In this document: positions 25,401 to 40,400 of the stretch, one piece after another | How the letters are laid out: each line of letters begins with the position of its first letter | Position numbering within the stretch: position 1 is the stretch's first letter | From: Pyrrhosoma nymphula | Taxonomy: Eukaryota; Arthropoda; Insecta; Odonata; Coenagrionidae | Direction: 5' to 3' | DNA: 64,000 bases | NCBI GenBank assembly: GCA_963573305.1 | Contig: OY754337.1 | Span: 78,691,094-78,755,093, forward strand | Notes under the pieces: model-generated | Seen by the model: the letters and a program-made list of their open reading frames with translations, nothing else | Databases searched by the model: none | Told to the model about the DNA's origin: nothing | Made by a program: the position numbers and the translations under genes

Positions 25401-28400
25401 GAAAAATATGTCTCTCTTTAGTTTTCAAACTATGATTGGCATTAAAAATCTCTTTGTGAATGATCCCATTGAAATGAAACAACTCAAAGCGGCTATTCAC
25501 GCATGCGCAGTCCGTCTCATCTTCAAATCCGTAGTAGTGTTATGAACAAATCAGACCAAATTAAAAAATCGGAAAAATATGTCTCTCTTTAGTTTTCAAA
25601 CTATAATTGGCATTAAAAATCTCTTTGTGAACGATCCCATTGAAATGAAACAACTCAAAGTGGCTATTCACGCATGCGCAGTCCGTCTCATCTTCAAATC
25701 CGTAGTAGACTGTTATGAACAAAGCAGACCCAAAATAAAAAATTGGAAAAATACATGTCTCTCGAGTTTTCAGACTATAATTGGCATTAAAAAACTCTTG
25801 GCGAACAAGCCCTTTGAAATGAAACAACTCAAAGCGGCTATTCACGCATGCGCAGTCCGTCTCATCTTCAAATCTGTAGCACAGGGATTCCCAAACTATG
25901 CTCTGCGGAAGGCTAATGGGTGTTCCGAGTAACCTACAATGGCTTTATATGCTGATACCTAAACGCAATGGTTTAATATATGTGAAGTCCACAAGGTGCT
26001 ATGTTAAAATTTCAGGATTTACGAAGTGTTCCATCGCAGGAAAAGTTTGGGAAACCCTGCTGTAGCAGATTACTTAGAATAAATGCGCATATTGCTTTTC
26101 CTTTGTTCGACTCACCTCGGAGCAGAGAGCCACCGATAATAGATGCCGATAGATGGTCAGTCCACTAATTGTAAATAGAAAGCACCGCGGCGTGACAAGC
26201 TGTGTATTGCTGGTTAGCACCGTTTATCGAAAGCACCCGATGTCATCCTCCTGCGATTGTCATCGTAACACCGGTTATGCTACGATGAAGTGCAAACTAC
26301 CGCATACCTCAGGAATATTTGCACGCGAGTTCGTTTAAATCGAATTGAGAACATTTGCTTGCTATTTTAATGTTGTTCTTGCATTTGAAATGTACTTCCA
26401 ACCATTTTCTCATAAAAAATGAAAATTCTCGTTTTGGGGCACAATTCGCAACATTTCGCGAGTTCAAAAGTCATTTCCCCAGTCAGTATGGAGTATGTTG
26501 TAACTAACTACCACTCCTAGGACATTTTTGTCTAAATTCGCGATCGTGAAATTTTCCTATCCCTACTGATAAGATACTTCCGGTGGGCAAAGATGATGAT
26601 GCAGCAGTTCTTCATCATAGAAAAGTCTTGGGGAAATGGGCTGAGAGCAGGCTGATAAATTTATAGGTCTATATGGTGAAAATTTTGGTGACCTGGAAAA
26701 TACACCTTATGTGATATTGCTGGACACATGCCCAAAATCATTCATTTTGTTTTTATTTTCCACGTGATAGCATCTGATAGTGCATACTTCTTCAACTAAC
26801 TTGAATCTGATAAACGTGAAGAATATTGTCCATTAACTCCTCCTTTTAGTGCATATTCTTTGCCTTTTTATAAAAACATGTAGCGGTATGGTGATTATCT
26901 CGGAAAATACGGGATCATTTTTGTTAATTTTCGGAAAGTACATTTAATTCGAACCCGGATAATTCTTAGCCCAATTTTTTTGGTCCCTTGAATTTCGAAT
27001 TAACAAGGCTTTACTGTAATCGTTTTGTATCCTGCCTAGCTTCCATTTAGGGTGTTTGATTAAAACTTTTTATCTTAAAAATTATTAGATAGGTAAGTCT
27101 TGCTGAAATCTGGTTAATGAGTTTATATTAATGCTCTTCCCATGACTCAAAATCAGGGTAAATTTGTTGTTTTTAATTTAAAAATGACTGAATGAACAAT
27201 GATTTTCCTATACCACAGGCTTTCTCATTGAACAGAATCTCAAAACTAATATAAGATCTCTGCACATATCTAGTGATATTCCATTTTCGGAGAAGACTAG
27301 TTAGCACTGGAAAAAATTATCTTTTTATCAAAGCAGATTTTTATAAAGAAATACTGCTGTTGATTAAATTAAATTGGGTTAAAAAATTTGATGAGGCTCA
27401 TTTATCCAACTGCAGGGCTCCCGGCAGCAATTCCAAAAACTTCCTTTGGTTTTATCTATTTCAACAATGTTTTTTACCATTTAGCTAACACATTAAATCT
27501 TAAGCGATGGTGAGCATTTGTGAAAACGTTATATGCATCACAGCTGCATACAATGGTGCAAAGTACTTATATACAATTGGATTTGAGATTGGTTATTGAA
27601 GTTGAGCATGGAGTAACCACCATTAAGAAGACCTCAGAGGGATATTTCTCTAATGGAAAAGTTATAAACGATACGTGTGTGACAAGAAAGAAAAAAATAT
27701 GAGTGATATAGCCTAAATTTTTAGGTTATGGCTTCAGCCTTGTCCAGCATTTGAAAAAAATACAGGGAGTATTCTTGATACTCCCATCGAATCTTTAGTT
27801 CGTGAATGCAAAATTACATACATTACTCTTGTTATTGGGAGATTCTTTTGTTTTGTTTGTCAGAAAGAAATTTGAAATGAAAGAAAGAAAATTACGCCAT
27901 ACATAACATTTATTCTTCGAAATCATTAGTGCAAATGGCTAACCTATGAACAATTGGTCGATGGTAACTAATATTTTCTGCTTTCAAATGTTAATTTTAT
28001 ATTTCTTGTGTTATTAACGTCTAACTCACGTTCTCAGCTCTTCGTAGACACCTTGAGCACTAAAATCGACCAACTTGTTCCGGAGATACAACTGAATTAA
28101 ACGTGAGCTGTGCCCACACAAGCCCAAATTTAGACCCTCACCCTTAGCACTGTGACGTCACCTTGCAACCCCCCCTCCGCTCTCGACAAACCATTTCTGG
28201 TAGTCAACGAAATGGGCTATCCAGTCATAGTTATAGATATTCTGTAATCTTCATAGTTTTTTCACACGAGGCCCTCGAAAGTAAACAAATATTGGTCGTG
28301 GCAAAACCTTACATGACGCCGAGAACGAACCATAAGATTAATATTCGCATTCACATAAAAAAAGAAAAACATTATTGAAGATGCACAGGAAGGAAATACC

Positions 28401-31400
28401 TTGGAAACAAAATAAACGTAGAGTAGTTAAGTTTGAAGACTAGGAGAAGGCCCTGCATGAGTTTTTTTATGAGTGCGTGGAGGCAAAAATTCCAATTGGT
28501 CCTATTTTACAGATATAAAGGATTAATTTTTGTGTCATTGCACATCAAGAATATTATTTATGTTTATTTTTATAATGATTTTTATATTTTTTGCAATGAT
28601 TGTCATATGTATATCAGTACGTTGAATCCGAAAATAGTCAAACGATAAATATTTTTACTAGCTTCAGTCTATGTTTTATGACACTTATGTCCTGATATTC
28701 CTGTTAGACTGGGGGGAAGTTAGGCTTGGCCAAGGAGAAATATGGAGAAGATAAGGTGGACATGAGGAGGATGACTAGAGGGCATTAGGAATTGTAGGTT
28801 GGGAAGTAAATAATTGTGGCGATTCAGGAGTGGGTAGATAGTGAAAATAATAGTAAGTGGGCGATGAATTTGAAGACCTAATATAAGGAAACATTTTGGG
28901 TAAGCTTGGAGTTGGTAATTTAATGATAACTGAAATGATAACTGGAATGATAAACGGAAGTAACATAGGTATCATAAAAGTGGAAAGGAGTATAGCATAG
29001 TAAAGGAAGAAGCAGTGTAATAAGGCAACAAGTTTTTGAGTTGAGTCTATTCATTTATAAGTAGCATCCTGGTATTTCATTCAAACCATTCTCAACCAGT
29101 AGAATACCTGTCTTGATACTTCCAGGCACTTAAAATATCCCGACTGAAAATTATTATGAAATATTGTTAAAACATAATTTTTTATTGCACAAAGGGACAT
29201 TTCACATCCATTTGTGTTTGCATTACTACAAGGTTATATTGAAATTGCTGCTGAGGAATTGTTAATCTTGGAAAAATTATGAATTAGGTTCAATTTGACC
29301 AAAGGCTTTAAATAATTTACTTCATTTGTTCTAGAATTACTGATAATGGCCATACATTTATTCAGGAAGGGCTGTGCGATGAAATATTCCATTGGAAAGG
29401 TAAATTTATATCATAGACAGATGCATCATATTTTAGTAGATTTCCTCAGCTGAGTTTGTCGAGATAAAATGTAGATAGATTGGGAGGAACTGATATTTTT
29501 TACTGATTTGGATCTGTGGTGAGTTTATAATACTGCCATTATGCATGACATTTTGACTGGTGTTGTGTGCTTGCATTAATAGCTGTGTCAGAGTTGATTA
29601 GATGTGCATGCCTCATCTCTATCTTAACATTTGGCTCTGTATAGTTGAATTGCGGTGAAGTTCAGGGAGGAGTGTTTTTGTTGAGGGAATTACATATTTT
29701 GTTCTCTCTTTCAATCCCGTACTCCAACCGAAACAGTGATTTCGGACAACCTCGACCCAATGGAGGCTGGTAGCTAGCGATGGGAGTTGAAGATGTTGTG
29801 GAGAAGTGAGCTAATGAAAGTTGAGTCAAAGGCACTTGCCATACTTGAACATATTGTGATGGGAAGGACAAGGAGAGGGTAGAAAATGTGATCCAAAAAT
29901 GATGACGTTGTTTTGATTTTGTGGAATGTTATTATGTGCATACATATAGTATTTAATATTGAATTTGTATGATATATGGTATGAGCAACTTAAAAAAAAC
30001 AGAAATTATGGTTAAGTTTCTTTGAGAAAACTATACAGAAGCAAGATCTGTGGAACTCTATTTATTTATTTCATCTCAATAAGTAGTTGTGTGAAGTCAT
30101 CATCTACGCTATGGCGGATTATATTTCTACAAACTGCTCAAACTTTTTGGACCCATTTTCTGGTCATTGAAGTGTTAGCACATTGAGTGATGGCATGGTA
30201 GAGCCATTTGGGTCCACCTGCTTTAGTTGCTTACTACTTTTTGTTCTTGTGTTTTCTGTATTTTATAAAAAAGAATACTCCTTCTCATGTACAGTCTGGC
30301 TTTATTCTGGAGAAACCTCTCCTCTGTAACATCTTAGGTTTTTGTTTGGAACTCAAAGCAGTGAATTTCTGTTTCAACCTAGAAATATTAAATAGTTTTT
30401 GTTAAACCTGTTGATCCTTAATTTTCACAATAGCTCCATTAAAGGGTCTCAGTTCATTATCCACATCACTGAATAGTTTTTTTACTGAAGAAATTGTTCT
30501 TTAGTCTTTGATACTCATAGTGGGTTCCTTAATGTTTTGTCTTGTGTTATGAATAGCTCTCTGTATTTGTCTGGGCTAAAAATGCCCAGTGTGTATTGTA
30601 TGCCTTCATTGTAGAAGAACTGTATTTGTTGAAGTATCTATTTGATCAATCTAATGAAGCTTGTGCAATACTGAAATACCCAAAGCTCTTTGGTCCTTGG
30701 TTTGGCACCTAGGTTTCAGAAGAAAATGTTACACTAATATTTTTTTTATGAAGATGAAAATACCATGGAAAAAATTATTTCAGAAAAAAGCCTTTTTATA
30801 TTTATATTGAAGGCCTTTTTACTGTCTTCCTAATTCAATAAATTGAAATGAATCTCTTTTTGATGTATTCTATTATCAATATTTAGATGACCACTATTTT
30901 GATTCTTGGAGGATTTGCATTTCATTGGTAATTTTTGCAAGTGTCTATTTACTTAGCAATTGTTTGTATTTTTGTGACCAAGTCACAAAAATGCTGCGGT
31001 TGGAATATCAAATGATTCAAGAACAGAACTCTTAAAGTAACATTATAAGGTGCTTGTGAAGTTGGCTTACATGGCATTAGAAATGGTATATTTTGGTGCA
31101 TTTTGACGATGACTATGACCATGCGAAGATCCTTTTGTCATCCAGTATAATTATTCAAAAAGTAATTTTATAAACTGATGCATTTTAGTATCAATTTTGT
31201 ACCTAGAGAAATTGCTTTGTATCCGGTAAAATAGATTACCACCCTCGGATTTGATGGAAAATCAACTTTTTGTACTGTTTATATAAGTTTTAATGTGAAA
31301 TTTTGTATTTTAAAATACAAGAGGTATTAAAAAGTAGCCATTAAGACAGCCAATTATTACTGGATCTAAGGCATAAATTGTTACATTCTCCATAAATACC

Positions 31401-34400
31401 TATTTATCATAGGATGATTGTCTATTTTTTGAGTTCTTGAAAATGTTCTCAAAATCTTTATATATCATTTATCTGATGTTTTAAGTGCAACTTATGGCCA
31501 CTTAATTGGTAAGTCAGTTGTGTATTTGTTTGTGAGAATAACAAATAATTAAACTATTATTTTTGTTCTTTGGTTTGATCATATGTGCTGCTTATGAGTT
31601 TTTAAGTATTCTTGTGCATGTTGATCATTTGGGATCTGGTCCATACAGTGGGACTCTAATAGTAATCAATCATACGATCGTCATGGAAGTTTTATACTTT
31701 TGATAATAATCAAGATATTATTTAAAAGCCTGAAAGGTATTATACTTTTGCGTATCAGGAGAGTAGCTTTAAAAGTTACCAGTGATGTACCAGATGGATT
31801 TAGTCAATATTAAGAGAATTATGTCCATATAATGTATTTATAGATGAATTTATTATTATTCTTTCACAGGTAATCAAATAAATTTTCATGTTTCCTGAAA
31901 TATGTTTTTCCATAATACTTAGGAACTGGGTCATCAGTTGTAATGAAATATTTGCTCATTTTAGTACATTTTCATGTAGTATATGTATGATGTATTTTGA
32001 TCTTTTCAATATAAATTGCATAATCTGAATTTATTAGATACTCTTGAGAAAATGTTGATTAGTGTTTCAAATAGATCTTAGCCTTGGTACTCATTTGATT
32101 AACTTAATTGTCAATGTCTTATAGCATTCCCCAAAAAACTTATTGTGTCACATTTGTCTAAGATAACTGACCATGGTATAAATGTGTTCATGTTTCTGGA
32201 CATTCTGTGTTGAAAGAACCCTCCTGTGTATTCATTTGGGTGTCAAAAACTGAAAGCTTAATGGAATGTGTTGTGATTTATGGTGCTATAGTAGTTTTGT
32301 ATCTGTAAATTTTCCAGGGAAGTCCATTTTGATCATAAATTTTATTTCACAACATAAGGCTTTTGCATTAACTAACAACTTACTACTTATTACTAGCTCA
32401 GGAAATATTTGCTCATGAGAAGTTATCCATCTTGGTCCACAATGTATCCGCCCTCAACTCTTCTTACCAGATTCTACTCATTGCTATATTTGTCCAAATG
32501 TAGCCCACTCTTACATTATAAAACTAATACCCATAAATTATTACTTGGTCAACCGCTTGTCAAAGTAAATGGAAGCTTTAATTTTTAGTGCCCACTTCAA
32601 TCAACAAAAATTGTTTTAAATTTTTTTTAGATCGTATGTATTCAAGCTTAATAATTTCAACTTTTTGTTGGTATATTGTTGTTCTATGTAATGAATTGAG
32701 CACATATTTCACATGATTGTGACTTGAGAAATCAAAAGACCTCATGGTATTATAACTCTTCAGGTGAACATGCACATCTCTCACATTATATCCCTCGAGA
32801 AATAAGGATTTTCATATCTTGCATTGTAAATTTGGTTCATAAAATTGTTCGGTGAGCTTTCAATTCATCCATTATGAATCCCAATGTGTGGAGTGCTAAA
32901 ATATTGAAAGAAGAACTAAAAATGGTTCATTGAAGAGAGGTTATTTGTTTGGAAGTATCTTTTGAAAAATTTCTTTGATGCTAGCTTTGTTGAAATATAT
33001 TAGTGACATCATATCTTTGGCAGTTGGAATAATGTGCAGAAATACTAATTCCTGCATTCTGGTCTAGTTACCACATTCTGTTAATAGCCTCAGATATGGT
33101 ATATCAGATGGTCTTGCCATGATAATGTATGCCATACATATTTAGTACATATATGTATCTTAGCAAAGAATTTTGACTTCGGAAAAGTTGGCATATTATT
33201 ATTTTTTTCAAATAAGAGCATAGTCTTATTACTTTGAGGTTAAATGATTATAAAATAACTTACATCAAAATTGAAGTAATGAGCTTCTTGATGACTTCGG
33301 CGAGGGAAAGAAAGAAACTCCATTATACCTATTGGAAAAATTGTGGACAGTATTACTCTCCGAAACTCAATAACTCTGAGATATTTTATTAATTAAGTCA
33401 GTGAGTGCTTCGTATTCGGTCAGGTTATACTGTCGAAGATGAATCAGACAAATCTTTTAAGTCAGCCAGAGGCCAGTGTCTTTGGAGATTGTAGGTTTTT
33501 GTAATGATTTACGATTCCTTGAGATTTATTTTTGATGTTTATATTGTTAGTTTGAGCTGAGCTGAAATTTGTTCATCATGATCCTGTTCAGTCCATTACT
33601 ATGAGTGCAAGTAAAAAAAAGGTTAGTGGCTGAAAAATTTATCTTGAGTAATTAGTATTAACAAGGTCAGAATTGAAGTCACTCCTGCCAAAATTATGGG
33701 TACTAATTACATAAATATTGACACCTTTAATTATACCGAGGAATTAATAATTATTTTCTCTATAAATATGTATATGTATAGATATACATATCTTCTGTTT
33801 ATTTCACCTCTGTAAGGATGATGATGATGATTATAATTTATCTTCAAAAGACTCAGCTAGTCTCAAGTTACAACTTTCATTAAATTACCTTTTGCGATGG
33901 AATATATTGATTCTGTTAGCTGTACCATAATTCTGAACTCCTGTCTGGAGCAAACAATTAGGACTTCAGGAAAGAACAATCTTTGAAGGAGAATACACTT
34001 TCTGGTGCTGTAGTATCAGCAGATAGGCCATAACCTATCATATTTCTAAAAATAATAGACATCCTGTAAGAAATTTAAGTTGAGCAGAGTAAGAATGGAT
34101 GAAATGGATCTATAGGCTTAATTAAGAAGTAGATAACAAAGAAGGGAGTTCAAACTAAAATGTTCACTACTCTTTCTGTGTAAGCAATTGCCTCTGAGGT
34201 ACTACTATATCCTCTCGATCAATATCATATATTACTTTTGATGTTAATTTGAGTCCATAAGGTATGTGGAAGTATAATGAAAGGGGATGTTCATTAATTA
34301 TGTTAACAAAACAGGAGGGGGGAGGGGGTTTGAAGAAGTTTGACAATTGTTGACATGTGGGAGGGGGGGAGTTCAGGATGAAACTGTCAAAAATGTTACT

Positions 34401-37400
34401 TTTTTACTTTTTACAGTAAATTTTTTAATCTTAACCGGTTGAGTTCTTGCCAAGTAAGTCATAGGGGCCTATTATGTAATTCATAACTTTGGAGTTACGG
34501 AGAGCAAGGAGTTATAATGGCCGCCATATGTCCTGTGGCTTTTACAGAACTGAAAATAACTCCAATCGGAGTTACGAATTGGAGTTATAAGGGTGGGTCT
34601 AGGGTTGGCGTTATCGAACCTCTGAGATAACTCCAATTTATGACTCCGATTGGAGTTATTTTCAGTTCTGACATAGCCAAAGGAGCTATGGCGGCCATTA
34701 TAACTCCTTACTCTCCGTAACTCTAGAGTTATGAGTTACATAATAGGCCCCATAGTCTTACATCATCATATTTTGTTTTTATTCAATGTACTTGATAGTA
34801 GACTGTACAAACATATGGTATTAATCTGAAGATTAATAACATTCATTTGACAGATTTTTAACGGAAGCTGATAGTAAATTCAAAGACTGCACTAAGCCAT
34901 TGCCATCTAATAGTGCAGCTATCCATGGACTTCTATTAAAAAGGATCTAAAGCCAGCCATATAAAATATTATTAGTAGATTTGTGGGGGGGGGGAGTGTT
35001 TGACATAATTTTATTAGGGGGTCACAGAAAATTGTGTGAAATTCACAGTGAAAAAATCATTCGCCTGGACTGGGATTCGATTTTGCGCTGAGTGCTTTAG
35101 CAGTTAAACTACCCAGGCGTCATCTCTCACTGTGAATTTCTCTGGAGGCTTTAAGGAGCGAGATGTCTTCACAGGTACCGTGCATACAATGCCAAAGTAC
35201 CCGTGTGCGAACGCTAAGTGCTACTGTCCACGAGGTAAAGCCAAACTTTAAACACAAAGGTGTTTACTTTGACAAATTCAAAGAACTGCGGAACTAGCCG
35301 TGCAGTAACTTTAACGGAGTCACCCACTAGTGGTCACACAATTGTGTGAAATTCACAGTTACTACGCGGCTAGTTCCGCAGTTCTTTGAATTAGTCAAAG
35401 TAAACACCTTTATGTTTAAAGTTTGGCTTTACCTCGTGGACAGTAGCGCTTAGCGTTCGCACACGGGTACTTTGGCATTGTATGCACGGTACCTGTGAAG
35501 ACATCTCGCTCCTTAAAGCCTCCAGAGAAATTCACAGTGAGAGATGTCGCCTGGGTAGCTTAACTGGTAGAGCACTCAGCGCAAAATCGGGGGGTCTGGG
35601 TTTGAATCCCAGTCCAGGCGAATGATTTTTTCACTGTGAATTTCACAGAATTGTGTGACCACTAGCGGGTGACTCCGTTAAAGTTACTGCGCGGCCAGTT
35701 CCGCAGTTCTTTGAATTGGGTCACAGAAAGTTTCACAATTGTTGACAAGGGAGGAAAAAATTGCCAAACAATTACTGACATAATTAATAGACAAAGCATA
35801 AGTCTGAAAGTATTTTCTGTCTCCAATTAATGCTTATTTTATCATGAAAATTACTAATTGAAATTTTAGAAGCCCTAGTTTTTGCAGTTTCTAATATTTG
35901 GAATTAGTCTATAGAGTGAGATTTTTTCCACGGTATACATTACAGAGACTTAGTACTGAACTTATTGATCTTATTGATAGAGAGCATGCCGTGTTTCAAT
36001 CTCACGTCCTGCACCAATTTATTTAAATAGGAGTAGGCTACATTCAGACAAATATGTCACCATCTTCATGAATCAAATTTTAAATATACATTAAACATCG
36101 TTTGAGTGCTGAGGTCCATTTAGTCAATGGTCATATATATCTCAAAAGTCTTTTTAGTAAAAAATGTACAATAAATGACTTGTATGAAATGATCATCAAT
36201 TTGGAACAGGGTTTTATAGTACATATATATTGATTTTATTTTATCCATATACTGAATAAGGTCTGCTCATGAGATTGTTTTTCTTGATCATAACCATAGT
36301 TTAGTTGTTTTTGGATAAACATGACTTTATACTGTGTACAATTTTTTTAATATTTAGAAAATTCTTCAATAAAAGTTATATTTGAACATTCTCAGCATGG
36401 AGGCTTTTGACTGTCTGAGTGAAGTGGGCTCCTGATTCATGTACCTTGACCTAGCCGTGTAGCCACAAGTACTGGTCCATGACATGGCTTGGATTCTGGG
36501 AAGGGAAGATGAGGAGAGATTAGGGAATCTCGAGGATTTTAGTTTTGAGGAGGTTGCTACCGACTTTCCAGGGGTCTTGGGAGTATGGAATACCTTGCGA
36601 TTAAAATTTGTCCTATTTTACCAGGAATTATGGGGGGGAGGGAAAGGGGGAGTGGCCACCCCTGCCTGTATCCCCCTTAATCCACCCCTGCCTTGAGAGT
36701 GAGTTGCTTTTCTTGCTTTTAGTCTTGTGTTTTCATCTTGAGAGGAGGGGACATCGCAAGTGCCTTTGCAAGTTTTACAAAAAGTGAAGTACCTATAACT
36801 ATCAATGCATTCACAATTGTATTCCTTTACTGTGGAAATGAAACATGATTACATTGAGTCATTAAACATCTCTCTACACTATTTTTTCCTGGTTTTAAAC
36901 GTTGGCGGAAAATTAAAAAAAAAAAAAAACATTACTGTAAAAAAATTTTGATGTACATACATATTTTTTCACCCTGGTGCCAATATATTTGTCATATTTG
37001 TTTTCACATTTCATTATCAAACTTGAAATTTCAAATGTGATGATGCAATGTCGTTGCAATGGAACAGATATTCTTGCGTCATCATGAAAGGTCTGGGGAG
37101 TGTGGAAGAAAGATTTTGCCATAAGTATATATAAGGGTTGACATATGTCCTCATTTTTGCAACATGTCCTCAATTTTAGTTCAAAATTGACTGTGCACAA
37201 ACTATTTTTAAAGATTATAAATTTGTCCGCAATTTCTTGGTTCAAACCAAGTTCAATTGGAGACCAGCGAGAAAATCAGTAATAATCAATATATACCTGG
37301 AAATTGAAAACATTCCATTTCCAGGGTACCATCTACCACTGTAAACACTCATATTAGTTAAGCGCTACAGTAGGTTAAGCATCAACTGAGGGTTGGAGCA

Positions 37401-40400
37401 AGGCATGCCAACGATCCTCATTTTCTCAGACGTCCTCATTTTTCACAAACCATTGTTTATTGTCTGGGAGAAAGAAATTCATAATTATCGGGCAATTCAG
37501 ACCTTAAAATTTGAAACCTCCTTATCTTGATCCAAGGTTTAATTATTAAGTTGTTCAAGCTGCTGTAGATAGATAGGTAATAAGATGGTATGGCTGCGGT
37601 AGATAGATGGTAGTGCACCATCAAAACATCCAATATATTGTGGTTCCAAAACTGGCCTCTCTCATGGATGTTGCTCTATCTTGGCAGAAGGGCCTTAGGA
37701 TAGACAGTTCAATATAACCATAGGTTTTGGAGCTACTGAATAATCAAAATTTACAATTACCTGGAAATCCATACATTAAAAGATTATAGGTCGGTAGTAT
37801 AAAGAGATTTGGTATGAACGTGGCATTTCAGGGAACTGAGTCCTCAAAAGTCCTCATTTTTTACCCAATTGTCCTCATTTACAGGGAAGCAGATATGGCA
37901 TCCCTAGCCATAAGTAAGAAAACATTCGACCTATGTGCATTGAGGGTTGTGGAACACAGGATCCTGCAAATGTTTCGCCGTATGGTCGTCTTGCCCCGAG
38001 ATGGGATGAATTGTCTTGGTACATAAAAGGGCCAATAGTCGGACAGTCAAAAATAACAAAGAATATTATTGGATGTTTTTTTTATTTTAGACAGACGTAA
38101 TTAGGGTTGTGGACAAAAAAACGTCTTTGGGTACATTGACAAGACCAGTCGTGAAGTTGGTACCGTTGCCAACTTCAAACTAAGTTATATTTTTTGTTAA
38201 ATATTTTTGATTGGGCCGCTATCGCTGTTATGTGCAAGATGGAACGTTTTTTCTTCCTTTCTCCTCCTTATTGACCTTCCCATGGCCCAGCCCAATTCCC
38301 CATTTAGTCCCTCTGATGGGCCTCTGAGAGTGAAGATACTATTTTAATTCCTTCACCTCCCCTTTGTTTAGTGTTGATTTCAATATTCCGAGGGTGCCCC
38401 AATGCGGTCAGGTGATCATCATTTTTATTTTTAGTAGCAAAAATTTTTTAGTTCGACGTTTCTACTTCTCCTGCCTCTTCAACTGGCTAATACTCATTAA
38501 ATATTAATTCTGATGTTAATTTAATTGGAAATTCACGGGGGGTGGGATGTTTGTGCTGATGCGCACTTGTTATTTTTGTGTGTTCAAATCTCTCTCCTCG
38601 ACCTTCCCCTAACCTTGCTCATTGCGCCATCTGGAGGGTGGGGAGAGGGGGTGTGCACCAGCACCTACGAGGTGGGAGGGGCTGTTGCAGTGGAGTTCTT
38701 TCGTTGCGGAGAGAAGTGGTGAATGTCTCCCGAGTGTAATTGGTTTTAGGACGGAGTCCTGATAGGGGATGTTATCTCGACGGCCGGTGAGTTTTCTTCC
38801 CATTCCTGCTCTTCCCTCATTCCATTCTTTTTTATATATTTAATTAATTCTCGTGGGTCACGCTTTCCCCGAGGCTATGTAGGCACACATGGCTTTTCCC
38901 AGTCACGAGTGCCTACACAGCCTAAAGAATTTTATCTGAGCTAAGGTTGTTCAGTTATTCTGTGAAACAACTGACTCCTGGTGTAACTCGTATGATTGAG
39001 GAAAGGTAGGTTAGTAGGTTAGGTTAGCATTATATCGGCAGCATTATGAGGCTGAAGGGAAACCTAGCTGTGACTTTGACCTTTTCGTAACACAATGCGG
39101 ACGAATCACGAGTTTACTCATGTTTTGCCTGCCGTCTGTTACGAATGGATCTCGAGATAAATCGTGTTTTCTACACGCTGTCTTTAGATACCACCTGCTG
39201 TGATCAATTGTAAATTATTCGTCTATTTAGGTGTTAACATCAGTAATCAATGTATTAAATTCGATTTCTTTCTAATTTCTTTTGCCTATTTTCCATTTTT
39301 GATTGCATTTTGGTATTTCGAAGAGCCGCTAGATGAAAAAATCCCAGCCAGAAAAAATACCTAGTCACTGGGATAAGTTGGAAAAAAAATGCCTGGTCTT
39401 TAATGTGTTTGCAAAAGGTGGCAAGAGGTCCACAATCGAACATCCCTACCGGTGGACAAATTTTCAGATTAGAAGTGCCTTATAGCCCTCAAAGTAGGGC
39501 TTGGGGTTCCATTGAAAAATGTATGCCTCTACTGGAAGTCAAAGTAGGGTTATCATATTTTGAAACCCCAAAATGTGGACACCCTCAACAGGATTGATCA
39601 ACACGCTCTTAGGACTGTCAAATGAAACATTATTCGTTCAATTATATACTGTCAAATAACTATATTCCACGGCACACCCCTCCCCCCAGCCGCCATCACC
39701 CCAACCCCTGTGTCACAGAGCGATCTGGTAGCCAAGCTATGAAGTATTTCCAACCCATGGTAGACCAGTAGTGCCATCTATCATTAGTTCGTTTAAGTTT
39801 TTGTACAGAGAAAATAGCACACCATGAAGCGCCATAAATGATGCCATCCCCTGGATTCAGCTAAATCGAAAGCCCCGTGGAGTGGCGATCGCCGTCTATC
39901 GCCACCTGTTGCCCTAAATCGAAAACACCCTAATCGAAAGCAGATCGCTAACGGTGTAATTCAATAATCGATATAAAAATATATATAAGTAGTTGGTGAT
40001 ACGTAATGAAAACAAAAATCAAAAGATATTACTTCCCAAAAATAAAAAATGCGGACATTAGCAGAAATCGTAAAAATGTACGCGGACGCTACATTAAAAC
40101 TCGAAAATATGGACATGTCTGCAAAAATGAGGACGTATGGTAACCCTAAGTCAAAGCCCTCAGCAAGCTCTGCATCTCGTGTCCATTATTTCTACCTTGA
40201 AGATTAGACTGACATGCAAGTGTGTTGACAACACCATCTTGGCTTGCCAGGAAGAATGCCTATGCTTCTGACTTCACAGTTGCAGATCACAGGAAGGCAC
40301 ACATCTGCTCCCTTGATAGCCCATGAGTTCCCATGTTTTGATAGAAACATCCATATATGGGCATATCGGTGTGTCTCTTGGGCAATGTCTTTTCTCGACT

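Larger units (their letters stand above)
23927..26565. mobile_element. hAT-like element, 2.64 kb, carrying a tandem array
   Basis: The ends TAGGGATAGGAATTTTT (23927) and AAATTTTCCTATCCCTA (ending 26565) are inverted and flanked by identical 8-bp duplications CTGATAAG (23919-23926 and 26566-26573). Inside are a possible zinc-finger ORF remnant on the - strand (24206-24442) and a five-copy 171-bp tandem array (25051-25884). No hAT dimerisation or catalytic segment was recognised, so it is probably non-autonomous. Confidence 0.88.

Noticed and set aside
25561..25932. Open frames of 94-117 codons on both strands as real genes
   Set aside because: They arise because a 171-bp tandem monomer keeps frame; both strands are open, and the frame stops between the outer copies.
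35549..35619. Functional tRNA gene
   Set aside because: Acceptor and T arms are good but the anticodon arm has mismatches and lacks T at position 33; it also exists as an inverted partner in a repeat.
36484..36696. Possible extra LIM-gene exon in the large intron
   Set aside because: The frame looks plausible for its first 30 codons, but no acceptor and donor in matching phase were found and its end overlaps a GC-rich transposon-like terminus.
39005..39030. TTAGG-like words (GTAGGTTAGTAGGTTAGGTTAG) suggesting an insect telomere repeat
   Set aside because: Only two contiguous TTAGG-like units; no array and no subtelomeric context.
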